A stretch of DNA of 37,269 bases from an uncultured Erwinia sp. (GTDB lineage: Bacteria > Pseudomonadota > Gammaproteobacteria > Enterobacterales > Enterobacteriaceae). The position numbers and the translations under genes are program-made. The notes under the pieces were generated by a model. The model worked only from the letters and a program-made list of their open reading frames with translations. It was not told the DNA's origin and searched no databases. Where the stretch lies: the NCBI GenBank assembly GCA_946221915.1, contig CAMIKG010000047.1:1-37269 (forward strand). The letters are read 5' to 3'. This document shows positions 8,137 through 16,764 of this stretch, piece after piece. Numbering within the stretch: the stretch's first letter is position 1; each line of letters begins with the position of its first letter.

Positions 8137-9939
8137 TTACCGCGTCAGTCCCTGCAGATGTGCACGGAACTGCGCGGCATTCAGAAAACCGGTAACGCGC
8201 GAGCCAGGGATCTCGTTCCCGTCGGCGTCAAAGAAAAGGATAGTCGGTAATCCCAAAACCTGTAAGCGCTGCAGCAGCGCGCTGTCTGACCGATTATTGG
8301 CGGTGACGTCCGCCTGCAGCAGCTGGACAGGGGTCAATGCGTGTTGCACCTGCGGATCGCTGAAGGTGTATTTCTCGAACTCCCTGCAGGCCACACACCA
8401 GTCGGCATACAGATCCAGCATGCTGATCTTGCCCTGACTGTTATGCAGCGCCTGACTCAATTCTTCACTGCTGGTGATACGCGAGAAGCTAAGCTGCGGC
8501 GCAGTAACGCTATTCGTCGCGCCAAATGCCCAGTCCTGTAATGGCCGCACACTGACCAGCGCCGCCACCAGCAGCACCAGCTGGAGTACGCGCAGCCAGC
8601 GTGCATCCGCGCGCAGCGTGGCGATAAATGCCCAGCCAAAGAAGCTGACGCCCAGCAGGCTCCACAGGCGTAACCCCCATGCTTCCCCGATAACGCGCTC
8701 CAGCAGAAACACTGGCAGAGCGAGGATCACGAAACCAAATGCTACCTTCACCGTCTGCATCCATGGGCCGCTTTTCGGCAGCAGTTTGTTGCCGAACAGG
8801 GTGACGGCCATTAGCGGCAGACCCATACCGAGCGCATACAGGTACAGCGTCCCGGCACCCGCCAGCATATTACCGCTCTGCGCGATATACAGCAGGATGG
8901 CGCTCAGCGGCGCGGTGGTGCAGGGCGAGCAGATTAATCCTGCCAGTGCGCCCATCAAAAACACGCCTGCCAGCGATCCCCCCTGCTGACGGTTGCTCCA
9001 CAGCGTCAGGCGGGTTTGCAGCGCGGAAGGGAGCTGCAGCGAGAACAGGCCAAACATCGACAGCGCCAGCAGAACGAACAGCGCCGCCAGGCCAGTCAGC
9101 ACATACGGGTGCTGCAATGCTGCCTGAAAACGCAGCCCGGCGGCGGCCACTACCACGCCCATTAGCGTGTAGGTTAGCGCCATGCCCTGCACATACACCC
9201 CGGACAGTGCCAGCAGCCGGCCCGGTGACAGGCGCTGGCTGCCGCCAAGAATAATGCCGGAAATTAACGGGTACATTGGCAGTACGCAGGGGGTAAAGGC
9301 GATGCCGATACCAATCAGCAGTGCCCACAGCGGTGAGAAGGGCAGTTTTGTTACCGGTGCGAAGGTGTTGTTTTGGACTGGGGCGGCGGCAGAGCCTGCA
9401 GCGGGTGCTGGCGCGCTGGCGATTTCAGGCGTATTGCCAGTTTCAGAAGCCGGTGCGCTGGCAGCCTTATTGCCCTCTGTTCCGGCCATGGAGGCTGCAT
9501 CTCCCTCCACCTTGTTTAAGGGAATATCACGGGTCTCCGGCGGATAGCAAAATCCCGCCGCTGCGCAGCCCTGATAAGTGACGCGCAACGTGGCGTCGCC
9601 ATCCGCCTGTGACAGCGTAAAGGGCAGGGTAAGATTGTCAGGATAGATTTCGGTTTTGCCGTAAAACTCATCCTCATGTGCTTTGCCCTGCGGCAGGGTG
9701 TATGACGCCAGCTGAGCCGCGTGTGGCTCAATCAGCAACTGCTGACGATACAGGTAATAACCCGGTTTCACCTGCCAGCTGAGGGTGAGCTGGTTGCCCT
9801 GCTGACGAAAATCAAAGGCAAAGGCCTGATCGACAGGGACAAAATGATTTTTGTTTTGCCCAAACAGCGATGCGCTGGCGTGCAGGCTGCTCAGGGCGAG
9901 CAACAGAGTAAAAATTACTTTAATGATGCGCTGAGCCAT
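8137..9939 (-). CDS. dsbD: Thiol:disulfide interchange protein DsbD
   Basis: 600 residues. It carries electrons from cytoplasmic thioredoxin across the inner membrane to DsbC/DsbG and CcmG in the periplasm. It has a signal peptide (1-23), an N-terminal periplasmic domain with the redox pair C125/C131, an Ala/Pro-rich linker (about 148-190), a polytopic core with redox cysteines C218 ('FTPCVLPMYP') and C340 ('SPCTTAPLS'), and a C-terminal thioredoxin-like domain with WCVAC (C515/C518). All six redox cysteines are present. The linker is longer and more Ala/Pro-rich than I recall for E. coli. Its start overlaps the end of cutA by 25 bases, implying translational coupling. Confidence 0.97.
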   Translation of the reverse strand: MAQRIIKVIFTLLLALSSLHASASLFGQNKNHFVPVDQAFAFDFRQQGNQLTLSWQVKPGYYLYRQQLLIEPHAAQLASYTLPQGKAHEDEFYGKTEIYPDNLTLPFTLSQADGDATLRVTYQGCAAAGFCYPPETRDIPLNKVEGDAASMAGTEGNKAASAPASETGNTPEIASAPAPAAGSAAAPVQNNTFAPVTKLPFSPLWALLIGIGIAFTPCVLPMYPLISGIILGGSQRLSPGRLLALSGVYVQGMALTYTLMGVVVAAAGLRFQAALQHPYVLTGLAALFVLLALSMFGLFSLQLPSALQTRLTLWSNRQQGGSLAGVFLMGALAGLICSPCTTAPLSAILLYIAQSGNMLAGAGTLYLYALGMGLPLMAVTLFGNKLLPKSGPWMQTVKVAFGFVILALPVFLLERVIGEAWGLRLWSLLGVSFFGWAFIATLRADARWLRVLQLVLLVAALVSVRPLQDWAFGATNSVTAPQLSFSRITSSEELSQALHNSQGKISMLDLYADWCVACREFEKYTFSDPQVQHALTPVQLLQADVTANNRSDSALLQRLQVLGLPTILFFDADGNEIPGSRVTGFLNAAQFRAHLQGLTR

Positions 9940-10238
9940 GACAGGTAATCACTCTCTCCATGTTGTACCGGCAGGACCAGCAGTTCCGGCGTGTCATAAG
10001 GGTGTTCTGCTTTCAGTAAGTCGAGCAATGCCTGCTGATGCGCCTGGTCGCTTTTCAGCAGCATCTGCACTTCCGTTGAGCGTTCGAGTTCCCCTTTCCA
10101 GACGTACAGGGACGTGGCGCCCGGCAGTAAGGTGACGCAGGCTGCAAGCTGGCTCGCGAGCGCCAGTTCAGCCAGGTCATGGGCGCTGTCTTCATCAGGT
10201 GCGGTGCACAGCACCACCACGGCAGTGGGTTGGCTCAT
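9915..10238 (-). CDS. cutA: Divalent-cation tolerance protein CutA
   Basis: 107 residues, full-length CutA1 family. Typical stretches are 'VVVLCTAPDEDSA', 'LAACVTLLPGATSLYVWKG', 'EVQMLLKS' and 'HPYDTPELLVLPV'. CutA forms trimers, and the family is linked to copper and other divalent-metal tolerance. The gene is upstream of dsbD and overlaps it by 25 bases, the same cutA-dsbD arrangement as in E. coli. The Shine-Dalgarno GGAG lies just before the ATG. Confidence 0.95.
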   Translation of the reverse strand: MSQPTAVVVLCTAPDEDSAHDLAELALASQLAACVTLLPGATSLYVWKGELERSTEVQMLLKSDQAHQQALLDLLKAEHPYDTPELLVLPVQHGESDYLSWLSASLK

Positions 10239-10321
10239 TGGAGGCTCCTTCTGGGCGATGCGCAGACTATATCATGACCTTCAGCGGCAGGTTTTTTCAG
10301 GATGTAAATTGTCGGCAGGGT

Positions 10322-10358
10322 ATCCCTCACCCTTATCCATAAGATGAAGGTGAGGGAT
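10322..10358. terminator. Hairpin between dcuA and cutA (REP-like)
   Basis: A perfect 10-bp inverted repeat (ATCCCTCACC at 10322-10331, GGTGAGGGAT at 10349-10358) with a nested CTTAT/ATAAG stem. It follows the dcuA stop on the minus strand. There is no T-run, so it may act as a transcript-end stabiliser rather than a classical terminator. Confidence 0.5.
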
Positions 10359-10371
10359 GCAGCTTAAGCTA

Positions 10372-11673
10372 TTAGAGAATCATATGACCAAAGACAAAAC
10401 CAAACAGCACCGACAAGGCAATCGCAATCACGCCGGGGATCAGGAAGGAGTGGTTAAACACGAATTTGCCAATGCGCGTTGAGCCGGTATCGTCCATTTC
10501 AACCGCTGCCAGCAGGGTGGGATAGGTCGGCAGGACAAACAGCGCGGAGACGGCGGCAAAAGAAGCCACGGCAGTGACCGGTGAGACGCCGAGCAGCAGC
10601 GCCGCAGGCATCAGCGCTTTGGTGGTGGCGGCCTGCGAATAGAGCAGCGTCGAGGCGAAGAACAGCACCAGCGCCAGCATCCACGGGTAGTTATGCAGCA
10701 GGTCACCGGCCGCAGTCTGAATATCCGTAATATGTGCTTTCACAAACGTATCGCCCAGCCAGGCCACACCGAGCACACAGACACAGGCGCTCATCCCGGA
10801 TTTAAAGGTGCTGGCATTAAGGATTTCGCTGGTATCCACTTTACAGCTGAAGCAGATCAGTGTGGCAACGGTCAGCATAAACACCACGATCGCTTCGTTG
10901 CGCGGCAGCACAGGATTGCTGATCAGGCCGACGTTATCGCTGATCGCGGTGGCATACAGCACCACGGCAACGATGCCGGCGAGAAACAGCCATACTGCGC
11001 GCTTCGCCCCGGGCTTCACTTCAAACACGCTGGCGCCACGCAGCACCACTTCACCTTTCGCCAGGCGTGACTGATAGATGGCATCATCTTTCAGCTCTTT
11101 GCCAAGGAAGTTGGTGATCAGCGCAGCAATAAAGATCGCCACCATGGTGGACGGCAGCGCGACTGCCAGCAGCGCCAGATAGCTAATGCCGCGCGGTTCG
11201 AGAATGCCGGCAAAGAACACTACGGCGGCGGAAATCGGTGAAGCAGTAATGGCGATCTGTGAGGCAACCACGGCGATCGACAGCGGGCGTGAAGGACGGA
11301 CGCCCTGCTCTTTCGCCACTTCAGCAATCACTGGCAGGGTAGAGAAGGCGGTATGACCGGTGCCTGCCACCAGCGTCATCAAATAGGTGACCAGCGGGGC
11401 GAGGAAGGTGATATAGCGCGGATGTTTACGCAGCAGCCGTTCCGCCAGGCTCACCAGATAATCCATGCCGCCAGCGACCTGCATCGCCGCGATGGCCGCG
11501 ATAACCGCCATAATGATTTCGATGACGTCGAAAGGGATCGCGCCGGGCTTGATCTGCGCGCCCAGCGTCAATACCAGTACGCCGAAACCGCCAGCAAAGC
11601 CAATACCAATCCCGCCCAGCCGCGCCCCCAGATAAATGGCCAGCAGGACAATGATCAACTCAACGGTGATCAT
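10372..11673 (-). CDS. dcuA: Anaerobic C4-dicarboxylate antiporter DcuA
   Basis: 433 residues, polytopic inner-membrane protein of the Dcu family. It exchanges aspartate, fumarate or malate for succinate. Recognisable parts are the N-terminus 'LIIVLLAIYLGARLGGIGI', 'LVAGTGHTAFSTLPVIAEVA', 'PSRPLSIAVVASQIAITASPIS' and the end 'FNHSFLIPGVIAI'. It has the full usual length. AAGGAG precedes the ATG. It lies downstream of aspA on the same strand, as in E. coli, pairing uptake of aspartate with its deamination to fumarate for FrdABCD, also in this window. Confidence 0.96.
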   Translation of the reverse strand: MITVELIIVLLAIYLGARLGGIGIGFAGGFGVLVLTLGAQIKPGAIPFDVIEIIMAVIAAIAAMQVAGGMDYLVSLAERLLRKHPRYITFLAPLVTYLMTLVAGTGHTAFSTLPVIAEVAKEQGVRPSRPLSIAVVASQIAITASPISAAVVFFAGILEPRGISYLALLAVALPSTMVAIFIAALITNFLGKELKDDAIYQSRLAKGEVVLRGASVFEVKPGAKRAVWLFLAGIVAVVLYATAISDNVGLISNPVLPRNEAIVVFMLTVATLICFSCKVDTSEILNASTFKSGMSACVCVLGVAWLGDTFVKAHITDIQTAAGDLLHNYPWMLALVLFFASTLLYSQAATTKALMPAALLLGVSPVTAVASFAAVSALFVLPTYPTLLAAVEMDDTGSTRIGKFVFNHSFLIPGVIAIALSVLFGFVFGHMIL

Positions 11674-11734
11674 GGAACTCTCCTTATTATTTTATTGCTA
11701 AGTAAATGTTAATATTTTGTGGGCTGCCAACATG

Positions 11735-11769
11735 AAAAAGGCACGTCGTTCGGAGAACTGACGTGCCTT
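11735..11769 (-). terminator. Rho-independent terminator after aspA
   Basis: A 10-bp stem (AAGGCACGTC 11738-11747 with GACGTGCCTT 11760-11769) is followed on the minus strand by TTTTT. It lies between aspA and dcuA, so some dcuA transcription probably comes from its own promoter or from read-through. Confidence 0.8.
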
Positions 11770-11792
11770 GGAAAGGTCAACAGGGTATAGGT

Positions 11793-13229
11793 TTACTGTT
11801 CGTTTTCATCGGTATAGCGTTTGGCTTTATACGCCGGGCTCATCAGGTTCTGCACCGAGAAGATATCGTCCAGTTCCGCTTCGGTCAGCAGGCCGCGTTC
11901 CAGCACTACTTCACGTACGCTCTTACCGGTTTCCGCACAGATCTTACCGACGATGTCACCGTTATGGTGGCCAATGTACGGGTTCAGATAGGTGACGATA
12001 CCGATAGAGTTAAACACGTAAGCTTCACATACCGCTTTATTGGCGGTAATGCCGTTAACGCATTTTTCCAGCAGGTTGTAGCAGGCGTTAGTCAGAATAT
12101 GGATGGACTCAAACAGCGCCTGGCCGATGACCGGTTCCATCACGTTCAGCTGCAGCTGGCCAGCTTCCGCCGCCATGGTGACGGTGATGTCATTACCGAT
12201 AACTTTAAAGCACACCTGGTTCACCACTTCCGGCACCACCGGGTTCACTTTGGCTGGCATGATGGAGGAGCCTGCCTGCAGCTCTGGCAAGTTGATCTCA
12301 TTCAGACCCGCACGCGGACCGGAAGAGAGCAGGCGCAGGTCGTTACAGATTTTCGACAGCTTCACCGCCAGACGTTTCAGCGCGGAGTGCACCATCACGT
12401 ACGCGCCGCAGTCGGAGGTGGCTTCAATCAGGTCTTCCGCCGGTACACAGGGCAGGTTGCTCACTTCCGCCAGCTTTTGCACTGCCAGCTGCTGATAACC
12501 TTCCGGCGTATTCAGACGTGTACCAATCGCCGTGGCGCCAAGGTTCACTTCCAGCAGCAGTTCAGCGGTGCGCAGAATGCTTTTGGTCTCTTCGTTGAGC
12601 AGTACGTTAAAAGCGTGGAATTCCTGACCTAGCGACATTGGCACCGCGTCCTGCAACTGGGTACGACCCATTTTCAGGATGGTGGAGAATTCAACGGACT
12701 TGCGGTCAAAACCTTCGCCCAGCTGGCTGATGGCATCAATCAGTTTCTTGATTGAGCTGTACACCGCGATACGGAAACCTGTCGGGTAGGCATCGTTAGT
12801 GGACTGGCATTTGTTCACATGGTCATTCGGATTGAGGTACTGGTATTCGCCTTTCTGATGACCCATCAGTTCGAGGCCGATATTCGCCAGCACTTCATTG
12901 GTATTCATATTCACGGAAGTGCCGGCGCCGCCCTGGTAGACATCTACCGGGAACTGGTCCATACATTTACCGTTGTTCAGCACTTCATCACAGGCCTGGA
13001 TAATGGTGTTTGCGATGTGACGTGGAATGGTCTGAAGCTCCTTGTTCGCCATTGCCGCCGCTTTTTTCACCATGACCATGCCGCGCACAAATTCCGGGAT
13101 ATCACTGATTTTGTTGTTACTGATATAGAAATTTTCAATCGCACGCAGAGTATGAACACCATAGTAGGCGTCAGCCGGAACTTCCCGCATACCTAACAGG
13201 TCTTCTTCGATACGAATGTTGTTTACCAT
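11793..13229 (-). CDS. aspA: Aspartate ammonia-lyase
   Basis: 478 residues. It converts L-aspartate to fumarate and ammonia in the cytoplasm and is a homotetramer of the fumarase/aspartase superfamily. The superfamily signature GSSIMPAKVNP is at 320-330 in the flexible catalytic loop, and 'QGGAGTSVNMNTNEV' (99-113) and 'KCQSTNDAYPTG' (140-151) mark the other two active-site regions. AGAAGG precedes the ATG. The gene is divergent from fxsA and upstream of dcuA. It feeds fumarate to the frd operon during anaerobic growth. Confidence 0.97.
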   Translation of the reverse strand: MVNNIRIEEDLLGMREVPADAYYGVHTLRAIENFYISNNKISDIPEFVRGMVMVKKAAAMANKELQTIPRHIANTIIQACDEVLNNGKCMDQFPVDVYQGGAGTSVNMNTNEVLANIGLELMGHQKGEYQYLNPNDHVNKCQSTNDAYPTGFRIAVYSSIKKLIDAISQLGEGFDRKSVEFSTILKMGRTQLQDAVPMSLGQEFHAFNVLLNEETKSILRTAELLLEVNLGATAIGTRLNTPEGYQQLAVQKLAEVSNLPCVPAEDLIEATSDCGAYVMVHSALKRLAVKLSKICNDLRLLSSGPRAGLNEINLPELQAGSSIMPAKVNPVVPEVVNQVCFKVIGNDITVTMAAEAGQLQLNVMEPVIGQALFESIHILTNACYNLLEKCVNGITANKAVCEAYVFNSIGIVTYLNPYIGHHNGDIVGKICAETGKSVREVVLERGLLTEAELDDIFSVQNLMSPAYKAKRYTDENEQ

Positions 13230-13571
13230 GAGAACCTTCTTGTTATAACTACCCGTTAAACCAACACCAATGGTGTGATTATTTTGTCGTGGAATGCTTG
13301 CGCCGATATTTTATCCGTTATCGGCACCGCGAGCACGATCATATGTGGTTATCACAGAAATGCCGGAACCCAGATCACTTTACGGCATTTTGCTAACGTA
13401 ACGGTGTTAACGATATGTGATCTTAGACACAAAAATAAGGGGCCGCAGTAAATTCAACATTTCAGGTTGAAAACGGCTCTCTGCGTTCCCATCTATAGGG
13501 AATGGATCATTGCGATCGCCATTTTCTGCCGTCGCGCCTGTTGCGCGCTGGCCTTACTACAGGAGATTACG
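13230..13571. promoter_or_regulatory. Divergent aspA/fxsA control region with a CRP-like site
   Basis: A 342-base region between divergent genes. TGTGATCTTAGACACA at 13416-13431 fits the CRP pattern TGTGA-N6-TCACA with one mismatch. E. coli aspA is known to be CRP- and FNR-controlled, so a site here is plausible. I found no convincing FNR box. The first part of a longer open frame for fxsA (from 13467) falls in this region but is not supported as coding. Confidence 0.4.
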
Positions 13572-14030
13572 GTGCGCTGGTTACCGTTATTAGTATTTTT
13601 TCTGCTGGCCTGGATTGAGATTTCACTGTTTATCCAGGTAGCGCATGTGCTGGGCGTCTTACTGACGATGCTGCTGGTGGTGTTTACCTCCTGCATTGGT
13701 GTATCACTGGTGAAAAACCAGGGCGTGAAAAACTTTATGCTGATGCAGCAGAAGCTGGCGGCGGGTGAGAGCCCGGCGGCGGAGATGATCAAAAGCGTGT
13801 CGCTGATTATCGCCGGTTTCCTGCTATTGCTGCCGGGCTTCTTCACCGACTTTATCGGTCTGCTGCTGTTGCTGCCGCCGGTGCAAAAACATCTGACACT
13901 GAAACTGATGCCACATCTGCGGGTATGGCGCGGTGCGGGCGTCGGTCCGGACAGCGGTCACACCATTGACGGCGAGTTTGTGCGTAAGGATGCCGATCGC
14001 CTGGATCACGACGATCGGCAGGATCGCTAA
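13572..14030 (+). CDS. fxsA: Membrane protein FxsA
   Basis: 152 residues from the GTG start at 13572, chosen because AGGAG lies 8 bases upstream and the product then begins like E. coli FxsA (M/VRWLP). It has four hydrophobic segments in the first about 110 residues ('VAHVLGVLLTMLLVV', 'SVSLIIAGFLLLLPGFFTD', 'LLLLLPPVQKHL') and a charged cytoplasmic tail ending 'DRLDHDDRQDR'. In E. coli, overproduction of FxsA relieves exclusion of phage T7 by the F plasmid (PifA); its normal role is unclear. An upstream ATG at 13467 would add 35 residues without family support. Confidence 0.93.
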   Translation: MRWLPLLVFFLLAWIEISLFIQVAHVLGVLLTMLLVVFTSCIGVSLVKNQGVKNFMLMQQKLAAGESPAAEMIKSVSLIIAGFLLLLPGFFTDFIGLLLLLPPVQKHLTLKLMPHLRVWRGAGVGPDSGHTIDGEFVRKDADRLDHDDRQDR

Positions 14031-14049
14031 AAAAAATTATTTTTTTGCC

Positions 14050-14078
14050 CTTGAAAGCCGCCGCTGTTGTCCCTATCT
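14050..14078 (+). promoter_or_regulatory. Sigma-32 heat-shock promoter of groS-groL
   Basis: CTTGAA at 14050-14055 and CCCTATCT at 14071-14078, separated by 15 bases, resemble the groE heat-shock promoter (CTTGAA, 13-15 bases, CCCCATNT). They lie about 80 bases before the groS start. An A/T-only stretch (14030-14046) just upstream could act as an UP-like element. Confidence 0.8.
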
Positions 14079-14159
14079 CTTGCGTCACGAGGCCGACAGC
14101 ACACCTGGCGCGGCTTTCATCCCAAAACTGATTGGACTTCTCAAAAGGAGAGCTATCAC

Positions 14160-14453
14160 ATGAAAATTCGTCCATTGCACGATCGTGTAATTGTTAAGCG
14201 TAAAGAAGTTGAATCTAAATCTGCGGGCGGCATTGTGCTGACCGGTTCCGCAGCGGGCAAATCAACCCGTGCTGAAGTTCTGGCTGTAGGCAACGGCCGC
14301 ATCCTGGAAAATGGCGAAGTTAAGCCACTGGATGTGAAAGTGGGCGACCTGGTGATCTTCAATGAAGGTTACGGCGCGAAAACGGAAAAAATCGACAATG
14401 AAGAAGTGCTGATCATCTCTGAAAGCGACATTCTGGCAATTGTTGAAGCGTAA
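14160..14453 (+). CDS. groS: Co-chaperonin GroES
   Basis: 97 residues, the standard GroES length. It forms the heptameric lid of GroEL. It begins 'MKIRPLHDRVIVKRKE', has the mobile loop around 'SAGGIVLTGSAAGKS' (about 21-35), and ends 'SESDILAIVEA'. The start at 14160 follows AAAGGAG. The frame is open further upstream to 14067, but that stretch overlaps the heat-shock promoter leader and is not coding. groL follows after 46 bases. Confidence 0.98.
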   Translation: MKIRPLHDRVIVKRKEVESKSAGGIVLTGSAAGKSTRAEVLAVGNGRILENGEVKPLDVKVGDLVIFNEGYGAKTEKIDNEEVLIISESDILAIVEA

Positions 14454-14499
14454 TCAACGCGTTACTCACTGAACGAAACGAATTTAAGGGAAATTTAAA

Positions 14500-16146
14500 A
14501 TGGCAGCTAAAGACGTAAAATTCGGTAATGACGCACGCGTGAAAATGCTGCGCGGTGTTAACGTACTGGCAGATGCAGTAAAAGTTACCCTGGGCCCGAA
14601 AGGCCGTAACGTGGTTCTGGATAAATCTTTTGGTGCACCGACCATCACTAAGGATGGCGTGTCCGTTGCACGTGAAATCGAGCTGGAAGACAAGTTCGAA
14701 AACATGGGCGCACAGATGGTGAAAGAAGTTGCCTCTAAAGCGAACGACGCTGCAGGCGACGGCACCACCACTGCGACCGTTCTGGCGCAGGCTATCGTGA
14801 ACGAAGGTCTGAAAGCGGTTGCTGCTGGCATGAACCCAATGGATCTGAAGCGCGGTATCGACAAAGCTGTGATTGCAGCGGTTGAAGAGCTGAAAGCGCT
14901 GTCTGTTCCTTGCTCCGACTCTAAAGCGATTGCTCAGGTTGGTACTATCTCCGCTAACTCCGATGAAAGCGTCGGCACCCTGATCGCTCAGGCGATGGAA
15001 AAAGTGGGTAAAGAAGGCGTGATCACCGTTGAAGAAGGCACCGGTCTGCAGGACGAGCTGGATGTAGTGGAAGGTATGCAGTTTGACCGCGGTTACCTGT
15101 CTCCTTACTTCATCAACAAACCAGAAACTGGCGCAGTAGAACTGGAATCTCCATTCATTCTGCTGGCTGACAAAAAAATCTCCAACATCCGTGAAATGCT
15201 GCCAGTGCTGGAAGCCGTGGCGAAAGCCGGCAAACCACTGCTGATCATCGCAGAAGATGTTGAGGGTGAAGCACTGGCGACCCTGGTGGTGAACACCATG
15301 CGTGGCATTGTGAAAGTGGCTGCGGTTAAAGCACCTGGCTTCGGTGACCGTCGTAAAGCGATGCTGCAGGATATCGCTATCCTGACCGGTGGTACTGTTA
15401 TCTCTGAAGAGATCGGTATGGAACTGGAAAAAGCTGCGCTGGAAGACCTGGGTCAGGCTAAACGCGTGGTGATCAACAAAGACACCACCACCATCATCGA
15501 TGGCGTGGGTGACGAAGGTGCTATCGCTGGTCGTGTGACGCAGATCCGTCAGCAGATCGAAGAAGCAACCTCTGATTACGACAAAGAAAAACTGCAGGAG
15601 CGCGTAGCGAAACTGGCAGGCGGCGTGGCCGTACTGAAAGTGGGCGCAGCAACTGAAGTTGAAATGAAAGAGAAGAAAGCACGCGTTGAAGACGCCCTGC
15701 ACGCGACCCGTGCTGCGGTAGAAGAAGGCGTGGTAGCTGGTGGTGGCGTGGCGCTGGTGCGTGTTGCTGCGAAACTGGCTGGCCTGACTGCGCAGAACGA
15801 AGACCAGAACGTGGGTATCAAAGTTGCGCTGCGCGCAATGGAAGCGCCTCTGCGTCAGATCGTTTCTAACGCCGGTGAAGAGCCATCTGTGGTTGCCAAC
15901 AACGTGAAAGGCGGCGAAGGTAACTACGGTTACAACGCCCAGACCGAAGAGTACGGCAACATGATCGACTTCGGTATCCTGGACCCAACCAAAGTAACCC
16001 GTTCTGCTCTGCAGTACGCAGCTTCTGTTGCTGGCCTGATGATCACCACCGAATGTATGGTGACTGACCTGCCAAAAGGCGATGCGCCTGATTTAGGTGC
16101 TGCTGGTGGTATGGGCGGCATGGGCGGTATGGGCGGCATGATGTAA
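14500..16146 (+). CDS. groL: Chaperonin GroEL
   Basis: 548 residues, full length. ATP-dependent protein-folding tetradecamer. The N-terminus 'MAAKDVKFGNDARVKML', the ATP site 'GDGTTTATVL' (about 86-95), the family signature 'AAVEEGVVAGGG' (about 405-416) and the GGM-repeat tail ending in MM are all present. AAGGGAAA precedes the ATG. Codon use is that of a highly expressed gene. It is in an operon with groS. Confidence 0.99.
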   Translation: MAAKDVKFGNDARVKMLRGVNVLADAVKVTLGPKGRNVVLDKSFGAPTITKDGVSVAREIELEDKFENMGAQMVKEVASKANDAAGDGTTTATVLAQAIVNEGLKAVAAGMNPMDLKRGIDKAVIAAVEELKALSVPCSDSKAIAQVGTISANSDESVGTLIAQAMEKVGKEGVITVEEGTGLQDELDVVEGMQFDRGYLSPYFINKPETGAVELESPFILLADKKISNIREMLPVLEAVAKAGKPLLIIAEDVEGEALATLVVNTMRGIVKVAAVKAPGFGDRRKAMLQDIAILTGGTVISEEIGMELEKAALEDLGQAKRVVINKDTTTIIDGVGDEGAIAGRVTQIRQQIEEATSDYDKEKLQERVAKLAGGVAVLKVGAATEVEMKEKKARVEDALHATRAAVEEGVVAGGGVALVRVAAKLAGLTAQNEDQNVGIKVALRAMEAPLRQIVSNAGEEPSVVANNVKGGEGNYGYNAQTEEYGNMIDFGILDPTKVTRSALQYAASVAGLMITTECMVTDLPKGDAPDLGAAGGMGGMGGMGGMM

Positions 16147-16167
16147 TTCCGCTTCCGCTATGGAACG

Positions 16168-16200
16168 AAACCCTCTGTCAGCAATGGCAGGGGGTTTTTC
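16168..16200 (+). terminator. Rho-independent terminator of groSL
   Basis: GC-rich hairpin (AACCCTCTGTC paired with GGCAGGGGGTT, with G-U pairs) followed by TTTTTC, 25 bases after the groL stop. Confidence 0.85.
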
Positions 16201-16335
16201 TTTATGGAGGAAAGGGAGTATAAGTAATGGCGCGTCTCTGAGAGAAACAGGCTACCTGGCAAGGGATGTTTAAGAAAACACTCAGTTTTCTGCTACTCTT
16301 CTGCCGAACTCTGGTAATAATAAATGGGGAACACA

Positions 16336-16683
16336 ATGCGGATTAACGTTTTGCTGGGACTGTCCGTCGCAGCGATGCTGTTGGCTGGCTGTAGCACCTC
16401 GCGCGAACTGAGCGCGGCGGGTCAACAGGTGACATTTACCGATAAACAACCCGCCAGCAGCTGCCAGCTGCTCGGCAACGTAACGGGCACGCAGAATAAC
16501 TGGTTTAGCGGTGCGGGAGCTGAAGGCAGTTCACTGCGCGGCGCGGCGAACGACCTGCGCAACCGTGCGGCAGAAATGGGTGGTAATGTGATTTATGGTG
16601 CCACCAGCCCAACGCAGAATATCTGGTCCGGCTTTGCTCCGCTGGACAGCAAGATGAGTGGTCAGGTTTACAAGTGTCCGTAA
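16336..16683 (+). CDS. yjeI: Putative lipoprotein YjeI (DUF4156)
   Basis: 115 residues from ATG 16336, which has GGGGAA upstream; an in-frame ATG at 16324 would add four residues. Lipoprotein signal peptide with lipobox LLAGC (Cys19). The mature part matches the DUF4156 family and E. coli YjeI: 'ELSAAGQQV', 'CQLLGNVTG', 'SLRGAANDLRNRAAEMGGNVIYG', 'SGQVYKCP'. The function is not known. It lies between groL and epmB as in E. coli. Confidence 0.9.
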   Translation: MRINVLLGLSVAAMLLAGCSTSRELSAAGQQVTFTDKQPASSCQLLGNVTGTQNNWFSGAGAEGSSLRGAANDLRNRAAEMGGNVIYGATSPTQNIWSGFAPLDSKMSGQVYKCP

Positions 16684-16684
16684 C

Positions 16685-16725
16685 CCTCTCCCTCCCCCAT
16701 GAAATGGGGGAGGGCCGGCGAGAGG
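16685..16725. terminator. Strong hairpin between yjeI and epmB
   Basis: A perfect 11-bp stem (CCCTCCCCCAT 16690-16700, ATGGGGGAGGG 16704-16714, loop GAA), with flanking CCTCTC/GAGAGG that could extend it. It lies between convergent genes, so it may end both transcripts. It looks like a dispersed intergenic repeat and could be checked for further genome copies. Confidence 0.65.
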
Positions 16726-16764
16726 AACGGGTGTCCCCGGTCCCTGGTGGTCATCGGCAAAACG

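Noticed and set aside
11763..12632. A 289-codon open frame antisense to aspA
   Set aside because: Shadow frame rich in His, Gln and Arg, typical of antisense translation of a GC-rich core gene.
13344..13356. TGTGGTTATCACA as a second CRP site before aspA
   Set aside because: The half-sites are separated by 3 bases rather than 6, so it does not fit CRP.
14413..15702. A 429-codon open frame antisense to groL
   Set aside because: It arises from the strong codon bias of groL on the opposite strand; no homology or ribosome binding site.
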